A stretch of DNA of 64,000 bases from Nitrospira sp. (GTDB lineage Bacteria > Nitrospirota > Nitrospiria > Nitrospirales > Nitrospiraceae). Of the stretch, positions 17,738 to 26,968 are shown piece after piece; within the stretch, counting starts at the first letter, position 1, and every line of letters starts with the position of its first letter. The notes beneath the pieces were generated by a model. The model ran no database searches and was not told the origin of the DNA. It worked only from the letters and a program-made list of their open reading frames with translations. Location: positions 372,001 through 436,000 of the forward strand of contig JARFXO010000001.1 of NCBI GenBank assembly GCA_029194665.1, given 5' to 3'. Both the position numbers and the translations under genes were made by a program.

Positions 17738-19039
17738 TCTTAGTCCCACCGGCTCGGGTCGGATCAAATTCGCCGTCTCCGCTTCGTTGATGAGGTCGAC
17801 ATACTCCTGCCGCCAATGATTCAGCGTACTTTGAATCGGAGCGACTTCCGCGTCACCGAAGGCACAGACCGTTCGGCCTGCGATGTTTTTGCATAGATCC
17901 GACAAGGTTTCAAGATCCTCCATCCGGCCACGCTTCGCTAAGATTCTGCGCAGAGTCTGTACGAGCCAAGAACTGCCCTCTCGACAGGGGGTACATTTCC
18001 CACAGGACTCATGGTAGAAAAATTCCATCAGCCGAAGGGCGGCCCAGACCATGCTGGTGCCTTCCTCCATGACCGTCACGCCGCCGGACCCCAGCATCGA
18101 TCCCGCCGCCGCAACGTGTTCAAAATCCAACTTGACGTCCAGATGGGCCGGAGTCAGAAACGGCGCAGACGCTCCACCGGGAATGAATGCTTTGATCGGC
18201 TTATCCGAACGCATGCCGCCGGCATGTTCGTAGACCAACTCGCGGACCGTCACCCCCATCGGAACTTCATAATTACCTGGTCGTTTCACATGCCCGCTGA
18301 CGCAGAAGACTCTGGTGCCGGTGCTCTTCGGCGGCGAGCCGATTGCGGCAAACCATTCGGGGCCTCGGTTGATGATATGGGGGAGGTTCGCCAGCGTCTC
18401 GACGTTATTGACCACGGTCGGCTTGTTGTAGAGGCCATGCGTGGCTGGAAACGGAGGCTTGATGCGAGGGAGCCCCCGTTTGCCTTCGAGCGATTCCAAG
18501 AGGGCTGTTTCCTCGCCGCAGATATAGGCCCCCGCTCCCCGATGCACCCACACGTCTGCGTTGATGCCGGTGTCGAGAATGTTCCTCCCGATATACCCGG
18601 CGGCTCTTGCTTCGCCGATGGCCTGTTCCAAAATCCTCGCACCCAGCACCATTTCCCCGCGGATGTAGATGTAGGCGGTTTCCGCACCGATGGCGTAGCA
18701 GGCCAACACGATGCCTTCCAACACTTGATGAGGGTCTCGCTCCATCAACTGTCGATCTTTGAACGTGCCGGGCTCGCTCTCATCGGCATTGCAGCACAGA
18801 TAACGGGGTCCTTGATAATCCTTCGGCAGAAATCCCCATTTCACACCGGTCGGAAACCCTGCGCCGCCTCGGCCGCGTAATCCGGACTGGCGGACCTTCG
18901 CCGTCACATCCGGCGGGCCGATTTTCCCGAGCGTGTTGCGCAAGGCTTGATAGCCACCGGTCTTCTCATAATCCGTCAGCGACCCGGTATATCCGGGTTG
19001 CATCATATTCTTCAGGAGAACGAGTTCGTGCTTGGGCAT
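17732..19039 (-). CDS. nuoF: NADH-quinone oxidoreductase subunit F
   Basis: NADH- and FMN-binding subunit (435 aa) where electrons enter complex I. The NADH site is visible as GLRGRGGAGFPTGVKW. The FMN region follows (CNADESEPGTFKDR and GAGAYICGEETALLES). The N3 4Fe-4S cluster ligands are in ESCGKCTPCREG with a later Cys in GRTVCAFGD. The protein is full length. It is 12 bp from nuoE, consistent with coupled expression. Presence of NuoE, F and G marks this as the complete NADH-dependent enzyme, not the 11-subunit form. Confidence 0.96.
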   Translation of the reverse strand: MPKHELVLLKNMMQPGYTGSLTDYEKTGGYQALRNTLGKIGPPDVTAKVRQSGLRGRGGAGFPTGVKWGFLPKDYQGPRYLCCNADESEPGTFKDRQLMERDPHQVLEGIVLACYAIGAETAYIYIRGEMVLGARILEQAIGEARAAGYIGRNILDTGINADVWVHRGAGAYICGEETALLESLEGKRGLPRIKPPFPATHGLYNKPTVVNNVETLANLPHIINRGPEWFAAIGSPPKSTGTRVFCVSGHVKRPGNYEVPMGVTVRELVYEHAGGMRSDKPIKAFIPGGASAPFLTPAHLDVKLDFEHVAAAGSMLGSGGVTVMEEGTSMVWAALRLMEFFYHESCGKCTPCREGSSWLVQTLRRILAKRGRMEDLETLSDLCKNIAGRTVCAFGDAEVAPIQSTLNHWRQEYVDLINEAETANLIRPEPVGLRR

Positions 19040-19051
19040 AATTTCAGCGTT

Positions 19052-19588
19052 TCAACTCTCATCTTTGACAGCAATTGGTTCCGGCCACATAAAAGGTCCG
19101 CTTTTCAGCCGACTGGTTCCTGTCGATCGTAGATCGGCCAAAATTCGGTCCAGCTTGTCTTCGGTCAGCTGCTCATAGTAGTCATCGTTGATCTGCATCA
19201 TGGGGCCGGTCCCGCATGCGGCCAAACACTCCACTAAGCTGAGGCTGAACAGTCCGTCTACGGTCGACTCACCCGGAGTAATCCCCAGCTTCGCTTTGAT
19301 CCATTCGATGACGGTATCTGAGCCGACGAGAGCGCACATGAGGGACTTGCACACCTGAATATGGAATTTGCCCATCGGCTTCAGGTTAAACATCGTGTAA
19401 AACGTGATCGTCTCATAAACTTGCGGAGGCGTCAGCCTGAGAAGATGCGCAATTTCCTGCATCACCGACTCGGATACATAGCCTTGATCGCGCTGGGCGA
19501 CATAGAGCAGTGGAATCAAGGCAGAACGCTTGACCGGATAGCGACTCAAAATCTCTTCGATTTCTTTCCCGTATTTGTCCTTTAACAC
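19052..19588 (-). CDS. nuoE: NADH-quinone oxidoreductase subunit E
   Basis: Thioredoxin-like 2Fe-2S subunit (cluster N1a) of the NADH dehydrogenase module. The four ligands are two Cys in VCKSLMCALVG and two in LAACGTGPMMQI. The first pair is spaced Cys-x4-Cys, as in the family. The GTG start at 19588 is chosen because GGAG sits five bases upstream and the protein then begins LKDKYGKEIEEILSRYP, where homologues begin. An ATG at 19603 would add five residues and remains possible. The 147 bp between this gene and nuoCD hold no recognisable feature. Confidence 0.92.
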   Translation of the reverse strand: MLKDKYGKEIEEILSRYPVKRSALIPLLYVAQRDQGYVSESVMQEIAHLLRLTPPQVYETITFYTMFNLKPMGKFHIQVCKSLMCALVGSDTVIEWIKAKLGITPGESTVDGLFSLSLVECLAACGTGPMMQINDDYYEQLTEDKLDRILADLRSTGTSRLKSGPFMWPEPIAVKDES

Positions 19589-19750
19589 GGTTCCTCCGCG
19601 CATCCCTTCACCGAGGCGGCGGCCAGGATGTTCCAAACTGCGCGCATTGACCGAGCACGCGGATTACACACGCCCGCATGGCGTCGCCGAGACTCCGCGT
19701 TACCCGAGCGTGCGCGGGCAGCGAGCACTGGAACATCGTGGCCGTACGCC

Positions 19751-21502
19751 TCATCTATCACACTCCCCCATGACGACGTCGTATGTGCCAAAAATCGTGA
19801 TGATGTCGGAAATCAGGTACCCACGCGCCATATGGTCGAATGCGCCCATGTGGATGAATGAGGGTGAGCGAATTTTCAATCGATAAGGGCGTGGAGATCC
19901 ATCACTAATGATAAAAAACCCCAATTCCCCCTTGGGCGCTTCGGTCGCGCAATAGGTTTCCCCCTTCGGCGGCTTGAACCCTTGGGTGAAGATGATGAAA
20001 TGATGGATCAAGCTCTCCATGTCGCGCATGACTTGCTGCTTGGGCGGCGGAATGTATTGCGGCAAATCGGCGATGATCGGCCCGGGCGGCATCTGATCAA
20101 GACATTGTGAAATGATCCGGGCGCTCTGACGCATCTCTTCAACTCGAATCCAATAGCGATCGTAGGTGTCGCCGTTTTTCCCGACCGGCACTTCCCAGTC
20201 CACCCTATTGTAAACTCCATAGGGTTCGAGCTTGCGGACGTCATAGGCCACCCCGGATCCTCGCAACGCGGGGCCGGTCATGCCGAAATTGATCGCATCT
20301 TCCCCCGAGATGACGGCGACATGTTTCGTCCGACCCAACCAAATCCGGTTGCCTGCGAGCAGCGAATCATACTCGTTGACCTTCTCCGGAAACGTTTCCA
20401 AGAATGTCTTGAGGTGGGCGATCAATTCGGGAGTGAAGTCGCTGTCCACGCCGCCGATCCGATAATAATTCAAGGTCAGCCTGGCCCCACAGAGCCGTTC
20501 GAACATATCGAGCAAGGTTTCCCGCTCGCGAAAGGTCCAGAAGAAGATCGTCATGGCCCCGATATCCAGCGCCTGAGCGCCCAACCAGAACAGATGTCCC
20601 AGAATGCGCTGCATCTCAGCGACGATGGTGCGAATATACTCGGCTCGTTCAGGCACGGTAATACCGAGAAGTTTCTCGACGGCCCGCACATAGGCATAAT
20701 TGTTGGCCATCGCGCAGACATAGTCGAGCCGGTCGGTATGGGGAATGATCTGCATGTAGGCGAGACCCTCAGCCAGTTTCTCGACGCCTCGATGGAGGTA
20801 TCCCAGATCGGGCGTCGCCTTGACGATCCTCTCTCCATCCAGCTCGAGAACAACCCGGACCACGCCGTGCGTGCTCGGATGTTGTGGGCCCATATTCAGC
20901 AACAGTTCTTCCCGTCGGTTCGAGGAGGACCCGGTCGGCTCGGAAAGGAACAACTTCTTCTCAGCCTCGGGAACCTCGCCTTCGAAGTGGTCGACCGGCG
21001 GTTCATCGAGGCGCGGGATAAAGTCGAACTGACTCCGCCACCCTCGGCCCTCCGCCGGGAAATCCTTCCTGAGCGGGTATCCTTCCGCATAGTCTTCCGG
21101 AAGGAGGATGCGGCGCAGGTCCGGATGCCCTGAAAACCGGATTCCCATCATGTCGTAGACTTCGCGTTCTAAGAATGTCGCGCCGCGCCAGATGCTTGTG
21201 ACTGAATCCAGCGACGGGTTGTCTTCAGCGACCCGCGTCTTCAGGCGAATCCGTCTGCCGTGCGGGAGCGACAACAAGAGATAGATGACCTCAAACCGTT
21301 GCGGATCGGCCGGATAGTCGGCGGAGCAGATATCGGTGATATGGTCGAAACAAGCCTCCGGGTCGTCGTGCAAAAAACGAGCGACCTCCAAGATCCTCGG
21401 GGCAGCGACATGAATGGTCACTTCCGATCGCGCCGTGTCGATATCAATAGAAAGCACAGCCGCCGGGAACTTTCTGAGCAACGTTTCAGTGAGGGATTGC
21501 AT
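19751..21502 (-). CDS. nuoCD: NADH-quinone oxidoreductase fused subunits C and D
   Basis: Fusion of the 30-kDa (NuoC) and 49-kDa (NuoD) subunits in one 583-residue chain, as in E. coli. The start at 21502 (MQSLTETLLRKF) is preferred over an ATG 20 codons upstream, which lies in spacer. The NuoC part ends around residue 175 after TFLEREVYDMMGIRFSGHP and EDYAEGYPLRKDFP. The NuoD part starts near LLNMGPQHPSTHGV, whose His contacts quinone, and includes LGYLHRGVEKL, the RIGGVDSDF segment and GELGFFIISDGSPRPYR at the C-terminus. It lies in operon order between nuoB and nuoE. Confidence 0.95.
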   Translation of the reverse strand: MQSLTETLLRKFPAAVLSIDIDTARSEVTIHVAAPRILEVARFLHDDPEACFDHITDICSADYPADPQRFEVIYLLLSLPHGRRIRLKTRVAEDNPSLDSVTSIWRGATFLEREVYDMMGIRFSGHPDLRRILLPEDYAEGYPLRKDFPAEGRGWRSQFDFIPRLDEPPVDHFEGEVPEAEKKLFLSEPTGSSSNRREELLLNMGPQHPSTHGVVRVVLELDGERIVKATPDLGYLHRGVEKLAEGLAYMQIIPHTDRLDYVCAMANNYAYVRAVEKLLGITVPERAEYIRTIVAEMQRILGHLFWLGAQALDIGAMTIFFWTFRERETLLDMFERLCGARLTLNYYRIGGVDSDFTPELIAHLKTFLETFPEKVNEYDSLLAGNRIWLGRTKHVAVISGEDAINFGMTGPALRGSGVAYDVRKLEPYGVYNRVDWEVPVGKNGDTYDRYWIRVEEMRQSARIISQCLDQMPPGPIIADLPQYIPPPKQQVMRDMESLIHHFIIFTQGFKPPKGETYCATEAPKGELGFFIISDGSPRPYRLKIRSPSFIHMGAFDHMARGYLISDIITIFGTYDVVMGECDR

Positions 21503-21590
21503 AGTGTTCACACTGCGAGAAGCGCGCGACTTGCGGGAAAGGCGCGAATTGTCATCGCGCAAGTCACGCCACTCTCGCGTGTCTTGCTCG

Positions 21591-22070
21591 TCATTTCACA
21601 AACACTCGCTCGCGCTGGATCTTTTCCTGTAACTTCAACAGTCCATCCAGCAAGGCCTCCGGTCTCGGCGGGCATCCAGGCACATAGACATCGACCGGCA
21701 CAATCTGGTCCACACCCTGGACGACCGCATAGCTGTTGTAATGATTCCCCGAGGTTGCGCACGAGCCCATGCACATGACATATCGAGGCTCAGGCATTTG
21801 GTCGTAAATTCGTCGAATGACCGGCGCCATCTTGCGCGAAACCGTTCCCGCGACAATCATGAGATCAGACTGTCTGGGGGATGCGCGAAAGACACCGGCG
21901 CCGAAGCGGTCCAGGTCATATCGTGAGGAGACGCTGGCGATCATCTCGATGGCACAGCAGGCCAGCCCGAAAGTCATGGGCCATAAGGCCGACTTCCTCG
22001 CCCAGTTGACGACCGCGTCCAGATTCGTCGTCACGATATTCGCGTCAAACTGTCGCTCCAACAAACTCAT
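21591..22070 (-). CDS. nuoB: NADH-quinone oxidoreductase subunit B
   Basis: Peripheral subunit holding cluster N2, the electron donor to quinone. The start at 22070 gives [18 protein letters not shown], and the upstream open frame is spacer. The ligand set is seen as the tandem Cys in GLACCAIEM, the Cys in [10 protein letters not shown] and the Cys in [13 protein letters not shown]. The 159-residue length is normal. Upstream, the 136-bp spacer to nuoA includes a small hairpin (CCCACC at 22151-22156 with GGGTGG at 22164-22169). Confidence 0.95.
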   Translation of the reverse strand: MSLLERQFDANIVTTNLDAVVNWARKSALWPMTFGLACCAIEMIASVSSRYDLDRFGAGVFRASPRQSDLMIVAGTVSRKMAPVIRRIYDQMPEPRYVMCMGSCATSGNHYNSYAVVQGVDQIVPVDVYVPGCPPRPEALLDGLLKLQEKIQRERVFVK

Positions 22071-22206
22071 TCTCTTCTTGCCTTTCTCACAGCGAGAATG
22101 GTGAGCGGGTGGCGTCGGCACCAGGCCCCATTCGCCCGCAGCGAAAGGGACCCACCGGGGGATGGGTGGAGCGAGGACGAATGGGTCGGCCGACGACAGG
22201 ACCCGC

Positions 22207-22578
22207 TCAGTCCCATTCGAGCGCTCCTTTCTTCCATGCGTACCAGAAGCCGACCACGAGGATGGCGATGAACAGAACCATCTCCACTAATCCAACCAGC
22301 CCAAGACTGTTGAATGCAACTGCCCACGGGTAGAGAAAGACCACCTCGACGTCGAAGATGACGAACAACATCGCGATGATGTAGTACCGCATCGGAAACT
22401 GCACACGGGCGTCCTGAAAGAGCGGGCTTCCGCTTTCATACGGGGCTAACTTTGCGCGGTATGGTTGGTTCGGACGAACAAACTTCCCGAGCAAGAGAAT
22501 CAGCGTCCCGAGTACGATGCCCACACCGATAAAAATGAGGATCGGGATATAGTTTTGCGGTACGGGTGAATCACCCAT
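22207..22578 (-). CDS. nuoA: NADH-quinone oxidoreductase subunit A
   Basis: Three-helix membrane subunit near the quinone chamber of complex I. The start at 22578 ([18 protein letters not shown]) is used because the longer frame begins with an Arg-rich stretch. The conserved loop after helix 1 reads [21 protein letters not shown], and helix 2 carries the acidic motif [15 protein letters not shown]. It has 123 aa. It is the first nuo gene, 53 bp downstream of the MidA-type methyltransferase gene on the same strand. Confidence 0.95.
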   Translation of the reverse strand: MGDSPVPQNYIPILIFIGVGIVLGTLILLLGKFVRPNQPYRAKLAPYESGSPLFQDARVQFPMRYYIIAMLFVIFDVEVVFLYPWAVAFNSLGLVGLVEMVLFIAILVVGFWYAWKKGALEWD

Positions 22579-22631
22579 GCAAACCTCAAAACAGGTTGCC
22601 GAACATCGGCGCCGCCGCCATCGCAAATTCC

Positions 22632-23831
22632 TCAGGCGGCTGATTGCGTTGTGAGCGCCGAGCCAAAGAACGGTTTGTACTGCAAGCCGTCGAGTTCAGG
22701 CTGTCGGATGCCTTTGTGTTGGATGAGAACCTTGAACGTCGTGCCCATCCCGTTTGGTCTCAGGAGATGAATCGCCGCTTTGAACGCAGGGCTGTCCTGT
22801 TCCAATTCCGCTATCATCTGTTCGACGCCGAGTCCCATGAGGAAACTCATCTGGTTCGTGAATCCGGTCGTGTGGAGTTCTTGCTCGTCACCGGTCGCCG
22901 CCAGGCTTGAAAAATCCACGTGGGCTGTCATGTCCTGCTCGCCCACGCGTAGAAACGGATCTTCGTTGATGGATTGTTGGAAATAGCAAAGGAACGTGCC
23001 TTGTTTTCGGTCGGACCGATAGAGATCCTCTGCCGTGTGGCCGTAATCGATGGTGAGCGCGAAGCCACGATCCAGATGTTGAGCGACCTGCTGCATCCAA
23101 TCCGATGCGTGGAGGTTGATCTCGGCTCGATAGCCTTCCGGCCAATCGGCGCTCACCGAGCGAAGGCGATGAGCCAGTCTGTTCGACGACAGCGGCATCA
23201 GGCATTCGATGAATCTCTCGTCTCGATAGTCCACCCAGAGTTCCTGGATTCCCTTTGCCGTGGCCTGAACGCGGTGGACCGGGAACGAGTCCACGAGTTC
23301 ATTGCTGAAGAACAGACCAGTCAGGCCTTGAGGGGCCATAGTCGCTAGGTCGTCCACCCATGTCAGCAAGTCCGGTCGATCCAGCCAAGGAGCCAGGCTC
23401 CTGCGTTGCAACTCACGCATGGCTGGGCTTCGGTCTATCAGGACATACCGAAGGTGCTGAAAAAACGAAGGGTAGTGATGCGCGCATGTTGCGAGGATGT
23501 GTTTCGCCAGCAAGCCTTTTCCGGGCCCCATTTCAACGATGGTAAAGGGATGGGGTTGGCCAAGTAATCGGTACATCTGTTCGGCTTGTTTGGCCAGAGC
23601 CTGTCCAAGGATAGGATGGACATCTGAACTCGTGTAAAAATCACCCCGCCGCCCGATCCGTTCTTGCGGTGACTCAGGGCTACGCATGTAATAACCGAAT
23701 TGCGGGTGATAGAGAGCCGACTCCATGAACCGGGCAAACGGCATCGGACCGGAAGCGGCGATCTCAGAGACAATGGCAGCAACGAGTTCCGGATGCCCTA
23801 TGCTCACGGAAAGCTCCAATTCACCTTCCAA
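22632..23831 (-). CDS. MidA/NDUFAF7-family SAM-dependent methyltransferase
   Basis: Class I methyltransferase of the family (PF02636) that includes eukaryotic NDUFAF7, which methylates an Arg of the 49-kDa (NuoD-like) subunit during complex I assembly. Seen here: FMESALYHPQFGYY, GDFYTSSDVHPILGQALAKQ, the SAM-binding motif IVEMGPGKGLLAKHIL, and the later LFFSNELVDSFPVHRV and LTIDYGHTAEDLY. Length is 399 aa, normal for the family. It is the first gene of the nuo cluster, 53 bp before nuoA, with its own promoter-like site upstream. The family call is firm. A complex I assembly role is inferred from homology plus position. Confidence 0.88.
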   Translation of the reverse strand: MEGELELSVSIGHPELVAAIVSEIAASGPMPFARFMESALYHPQFGYYMRSPESPQERIGRRGDFYTSSDVHPILGQALAKQAEQMYRLLGQPHPFTIVEMGPGKGLLAKHILATCAHHYPSFFQHLRYVLIDRSPAMRELQRRSLAPWLDRPDLLTWVDDLATMAPQGLTGLFFSNELVDSFPVHRVQATAKGIQELWVDYRDERFIECLMPLSSNRLAHRLRSVSADWPEGYRAEINLHASDWMQQVAQHLDRGFALTIDYGHTAEDLYRSDRKQGTFLCYFQQSINEDPFLRVGEQDMTAHVDFSSLAATGDEQELHTTGFTNQMSFLMGLGVEQMIAELEQDSPAFKAAIHLLRPNGMGTTFKVLIQHKGIRQPELDGLQYKPFFGSALTTQSAA

Positions 23832-23857
23832 GTCGGAAAAAGCAACACCCCTAGCTT

Positions 23858-23876
23858 ATGGGCAGCGCCTGCCCAT
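23858..23876. promoter_or_regulatory. Perfect 8-3-8 inverted repeat in the leader of the midA-nuo operon
   Basis: ATGGGCAG-CGC-CTGCCCAT is a perfect palindrome, 27 bases upstream of the methyltransferase start and downstream of the predicted promoter. In RNA it would form a stable hairpin in the 5' leader. On the minus strand a short GCTTTTTCC run follows about 14 bases later, so attenuation is conceivable. An operator function is equally possible. Confidence 0.6.
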
Positions 23877-23898
23877 CACTGGGTGCTGAAGGGGGGCT

Positions 23899-23928
23899 AG
23901 AGTAGCCTTCTGAAGTACGTTAAGTCAA
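23899..23928 (-). promoter_or_regulatory. Putative sigma-70 promoter of the midA-nuo operon
   Basis: On the minus strand TTGACT (23928-23923) and TACTCT (23904-23899) are separated by 18 bases. This is a fair match to -35 and -10 boxes. It would start transcription near 23890, about 60 bases before the methyltransferase ATG and just ahead of the palindrome at 23858-23876. Confidence 0.5.
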
Positions 23929-23965
23929 GGTGAGATCAGGAGGAATAAATCCGAGATTCCTTAAA

Positions 23966-24958
23966 TCAGCGATTGTCCGGGGCAGGCAATTCAAGGTAAC
24001 GCATCCGCTTGAGTTCTCGTTGGGCAGAACTAATTGCTTCAATGATGAGGCCGCATACCAGGCTTAAAAAACCGATCTGAACAATCCCTGCGGCCAATAT
24101 CGCGGTCGGGAACCTTGGGACTAGGCCTGTTTCCAGGAAAGTTATGAGTAGCGGTACCCCAAGGACAAGCGCGACAGCAAATAAAATGATCGCGATACCA
24201 CCATAGAATTGTAACGGGTGAAGTGCACGATACATCATCGATATCGTCATGAAGATTCGCATGCCGTCACGATATGTCCTAAGTTTGCTTGCTGAGCCTT
24301 TTGGGCGTTCGCCGTATGATAGCGGTACCTCGATCGTGGCAAGTTTGAGATCCAGAGCGTGAATCGACAACTCTGTTTCTGTCTCAAAGCCTGAAGAGGA
24401 GGCGGGAAACGACTTCACAAACCGTCGGGACATCGCCCGATAGCCAGACAAGATATCGGTGAACCCCTCGCCGAACAGCAATGCTACGGTTTTATTGAAG
24501 AGGCGATTTCCAAAACGGTGGCCGGGACGATAGGCGCCTTCACCAGACTCCACGCGGATGCCCACAACCATATCCACGTTATTGCTGATCAGCGTTTGGA
24601 CAAGGGTACCCGCCGCTCTCATGTCGTATGTCAGATCGCCATCCGAAAGAAGATAGATGTCTGCCTCGATATCGGCAAACATCCGTCGCAGCACATTGCC
24701 TTTCCCCTGATAACGTTCTTGCCGCACTACTGCGCCCGATTCATGTGCGATGGCTGCTGTTCGGTCAGATGAATTGTTATCGTAGACGTAGATGATTGCT
24801 CCTGGCAAAGAGCGGTGAAATCCCAGTATGACTTCGCCTATGGTTGCTTCTTCGTTGAAACAGGGAAGCAAGATCGCAACAGTAGGTCTGACATCATTGG
24901 ATGGAATGATGTCAGACCTCTGTGGCTCTTCATTATTTCCTGGAAACTTTGTCTCCAT
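23966..24958 (-). CDS. Family 2 glycosyltransferase, polyprenyl-phosphate type
   Basis: GT-A fold glycosyltransferase like DPM1/GtrB, which load a sugar onto a polyprenyl phosphate. Residues about 25-235 form the catalytic domain: VAILLPCFNEEATIGEVI, the DNNSSDRT motif, the DGDLTYD metal site (Asp-x-Asp type) and the GYRAMSRRF acceptor region. Two C-terminal transmembrane helices follow (about 245-305). It ends with a short basic tail. The gene after it on the same strand direction lies upstream at 25061-26668 and encodes a GT-C-like membrane protein, so the two may act in one glycan-transfer pathway. Confidence 0.87.
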   Translation of the reverse strand: METKFPGNNEEPQRSDIIPSNDVRPTVAILLPCFNEEATIGEVILGFHRSLPGAIIYVYDNNSSDRTAAIAHESGAVVRQERYQGKGNVLRRMFADIEADIYLLSDGDLTYDMRAAGTLVQTLISNNVDMVVGIRVESGEGAYRPGHRFGNRLFNKTVALLFGEGFTDILSGYRAMSRRFVKSFPASSSGFETETELSIHALDLKLATIEVPLSYGERPKGSASKLRTYRDGMRIFMTISMMYRALHPLQFYGGIAIILFAVALVLGVPLLITFLETGLVPRFPTAILAAGIVQIGFLSLVCGLIIEAISSAQRELKRMRYLELPAPDNR

Positions 24959-25060
24959 AAACCGCTATGATCGCCATCTGTACGCGCCGATTTGTGTCTC
25001 TATGACTCCCACCTTATTTGATCGCGACCATCCTTGGCTTGTTAGGGCGCAAGCATGATA

Positions 25061-26668
25061 TCAATGGATAAGGTCATCGCCAACTCGGTACATGTTGGCC
25101 CCAAAGACTCGCCCGAGAGAGGAGATCTTGCCTGTCTTAGTCAAGCGGGCCACAATCTCCTGCATCTCTTGATCATCCGCCACGATAAACTGGGGTCGCG
25201 AATCAGTAGCAACCGTTGCAATGATTTTATCCTGATCCAGGATGGATAGGGTGCTGAGACCGGATATAGCATGACGCTGGAAACGATATTGAAATGCTAG
25301 TGCAAGCCCGTCACTCTTCCATCCATCCATCCAACTGCTCCCACCGATCCAGATTACGGCATTGGGTTCGATTGTTAGGCCTGGAGTAAATTGAGGGCGA
25401 GAAAACATGCCCCAATAAGCCAATAGGGTGAGAGCAGCCGTCAGGGTTAGAGTGACGACTGCGGCGGATATTCTGGATATTGCAATGGAGGATATGGATC
25501 GGGATGTTTCTTTGCGGTTGGTCCAGAAGACTAAAACAAATATGCCGACCCATAATCCCAACATCGCCGGGGGCACGGAGTAGTACTGAGAGCGTACAGG
25601 ATGCGTGATGAAGTACGCATCATTGGAAGCAAGAGTAATGATTGCGACCAGTAAAGGCAGCCGCAAGGATGTATGGCTTCTCCGTATAGTGACCGTAGCG
25701 AGAGTTATCAGAAGCACTAAAGCCAGCCATGTGAGCACGCCATGTGTCCCTGAAAACAGGTACCATTTTATCTGGGTCGTGAGAGGATCTAATGATGTTA
25801 GAGGAGGGGCAGTATCAATCCCGCCATAAGCCGTAGAGAATGGGCTTCCCGCATTAATGAAATTAGCCGCTAAAGTGGGAATGGCACCTGCAATCATAGA
25901 AATACCGAATGCGATCGGCTGTAAGAACGTAACCCAAGTTCGATTTCGGACGAACTCAAGTGCGAAGACGGCTGCATATCCAAATGCGAGTAGTGCCGAT
26001 GAAAGTCGGATGTCTGTCGCGAAACCGAGTAATAAGCCTGCCAATGCCGCCGCAAGGATTTTTGTGGTGGATGATGCCCCAGAAAACATCCTGATGGTCA
26101 AGTATGCTGCTGCAATGCACAGCGGCATTGTGGGTGCGATTGAATAACTCGCCTTGGCTGGGTTGACCATGAGATAGAGGGTAAGGGAGCCAATCACTCC
26201 TAACGCACATGCCGCTAGCTGTGAGCGCGCAGTCGCGATCAACCACATGAGCATCAGGAAAATGGTGGTGGACGAAGCTATATAAAGGCCGCTTGCTTGT
26301 GAGCCTTCTGGAAATGCACTGAGAAGAAAGCCTGTCCCTGGCGGATATTGAATGGAAAATTTATTGGTGGCCTGAAGAAAGTTGTGACAAGGGACAGATG
26401 AAGCAAGCTGTCCCGTGAGACCCGCTTTGTGAATGAGAGACATAGCGTACCGCACCGATGGATTGTCTGTATTGAGACCTCCTATGACGCCTTTTGTGCG
26501 GAAGAGGTAGGCTTGTCGCAGATAGCAAATATCATCATGAACACCACGGTCTTCTACCAGCTTGGTATGAGAATGAAGTACGCTGAGGTAGAGGCATGAG
26601 GTAACAATAAGGGATGCTGTTGCGGTAAGCAGAAAGGCGCTGTCACGCAACTTCACGATCAGTCCCAT
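25061..26668 (-). CDS. Polytopic membrane protein, GT-C glycosyltransferase-like
   Basis: A 535-residue protein with about eleven hydrophobic segments and a soluble C-terminal tail of about 100 residues (from WIGGSSWMDGWKSDGL). The first periplasmic loop carries paired acidic residues in VHDDICYLRQAYLF, the position of the catalytic acid in GT-C enzymes such as the ArnT/GT83 group. No closer family was recognised. It lies 102 bp upstream of the family 2 glycosyltransferase on the same strand, which would fit a polyprenyl-linked sugar donor and acceptor pair. Codon use looks more AT-rich than in its neighbours, which hints at transfer. Function is inferred. Confidence 0.6.
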   Translation of the reverse strand: MGLIVKLRDSAFLLTATASLIVTSCLYLSVLHSHTKLVEDRGVHDDICYLRQAYLFRTKGVIGGLNTDNPSVRYAMSLIHKAGLTGQLASSVPCHNFLQATNKFSIQYPPGTGFLLSAFPEGSQASGLYIASSTTIFLMLMWLIATARSQLAACALGVIGSLTLYLMVNPAKASYSIAPTMPLCIAAAYLTIRMFSGASSTTKILAAALAGLLLGFATDIRLSSALLAFGYAAVFALEFVRNRTWVTFLQPIAFGISMIAGAIPTLAANFINAGSPFSTAYGGIDTAPPLTSLDPLTTQIKWYLFSGTHGVLTWLALVLLITLATVTIRRSHTSLRLPLLVAIITLASNDAYFITHPVRSQYYSVPPAMLGLWVGIFVLVFWTNRKETSRSISSIAISRISAAVVTLTLTAALTLLAYWGMFSRPQFTPGLTIEPNAVIWIGGSSWMDGWKSDGLALAFQYRFQRHAISGLSTLSILDQDKIIATVATDSRPQFIVADDQEMQEIVARLTKTGKISSLGRVFGANMYRVGDDLIH

Positions 26669-26968
26669 TCAGCCAGGCCTGCCGTAGGGGAACGGGTACA
26701 TGGGGTTCCGGTCATGGGCTAACCCGCAGATCAGTATCCGTCGAATCGCAAATCAGTCCCTGGCAACCGCGAATCATCCGTTGCTGTGAAATGAATCACT
26801 GATGAGGGTTAGCAAGCTTTTACTACGATCGTCTGTAACCTGCGGCGACTGAGAGAGGTTCCACAGGAGCCGGCACGGTTCGAGGATCTCATCCTGGAGT
26901 TGCAGCGGATGCAGCAATTCTATTTCTGCTGAAGAATAGCAGAGTAGTGGCTATCTTCAACGTTCCCT
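26669..26968. other. Spacer with an orphan open segment
   Basis: No complete gene is seen between the membrane protein gene and secA. On the plus strand, bases 26827-26932 stay open for about 35 codons and read like the tail of a soluble alpha-helical protein (LRRLREVPQEPARFEDLIL, ending QQFYFC and a stop). There is no ATG in frame and a stop lies just upstream, so this may be the remnant of a lost gene. No terminator for secA is evident. Confidence 0.3.

Noticed and set aside
16232..17743. Long plus-strand open frame (503 codons) opposite nuoG
   Set aside because: Antisense shadow of nuoG, which has complete Fe-S motifs. The shadow has no domain.
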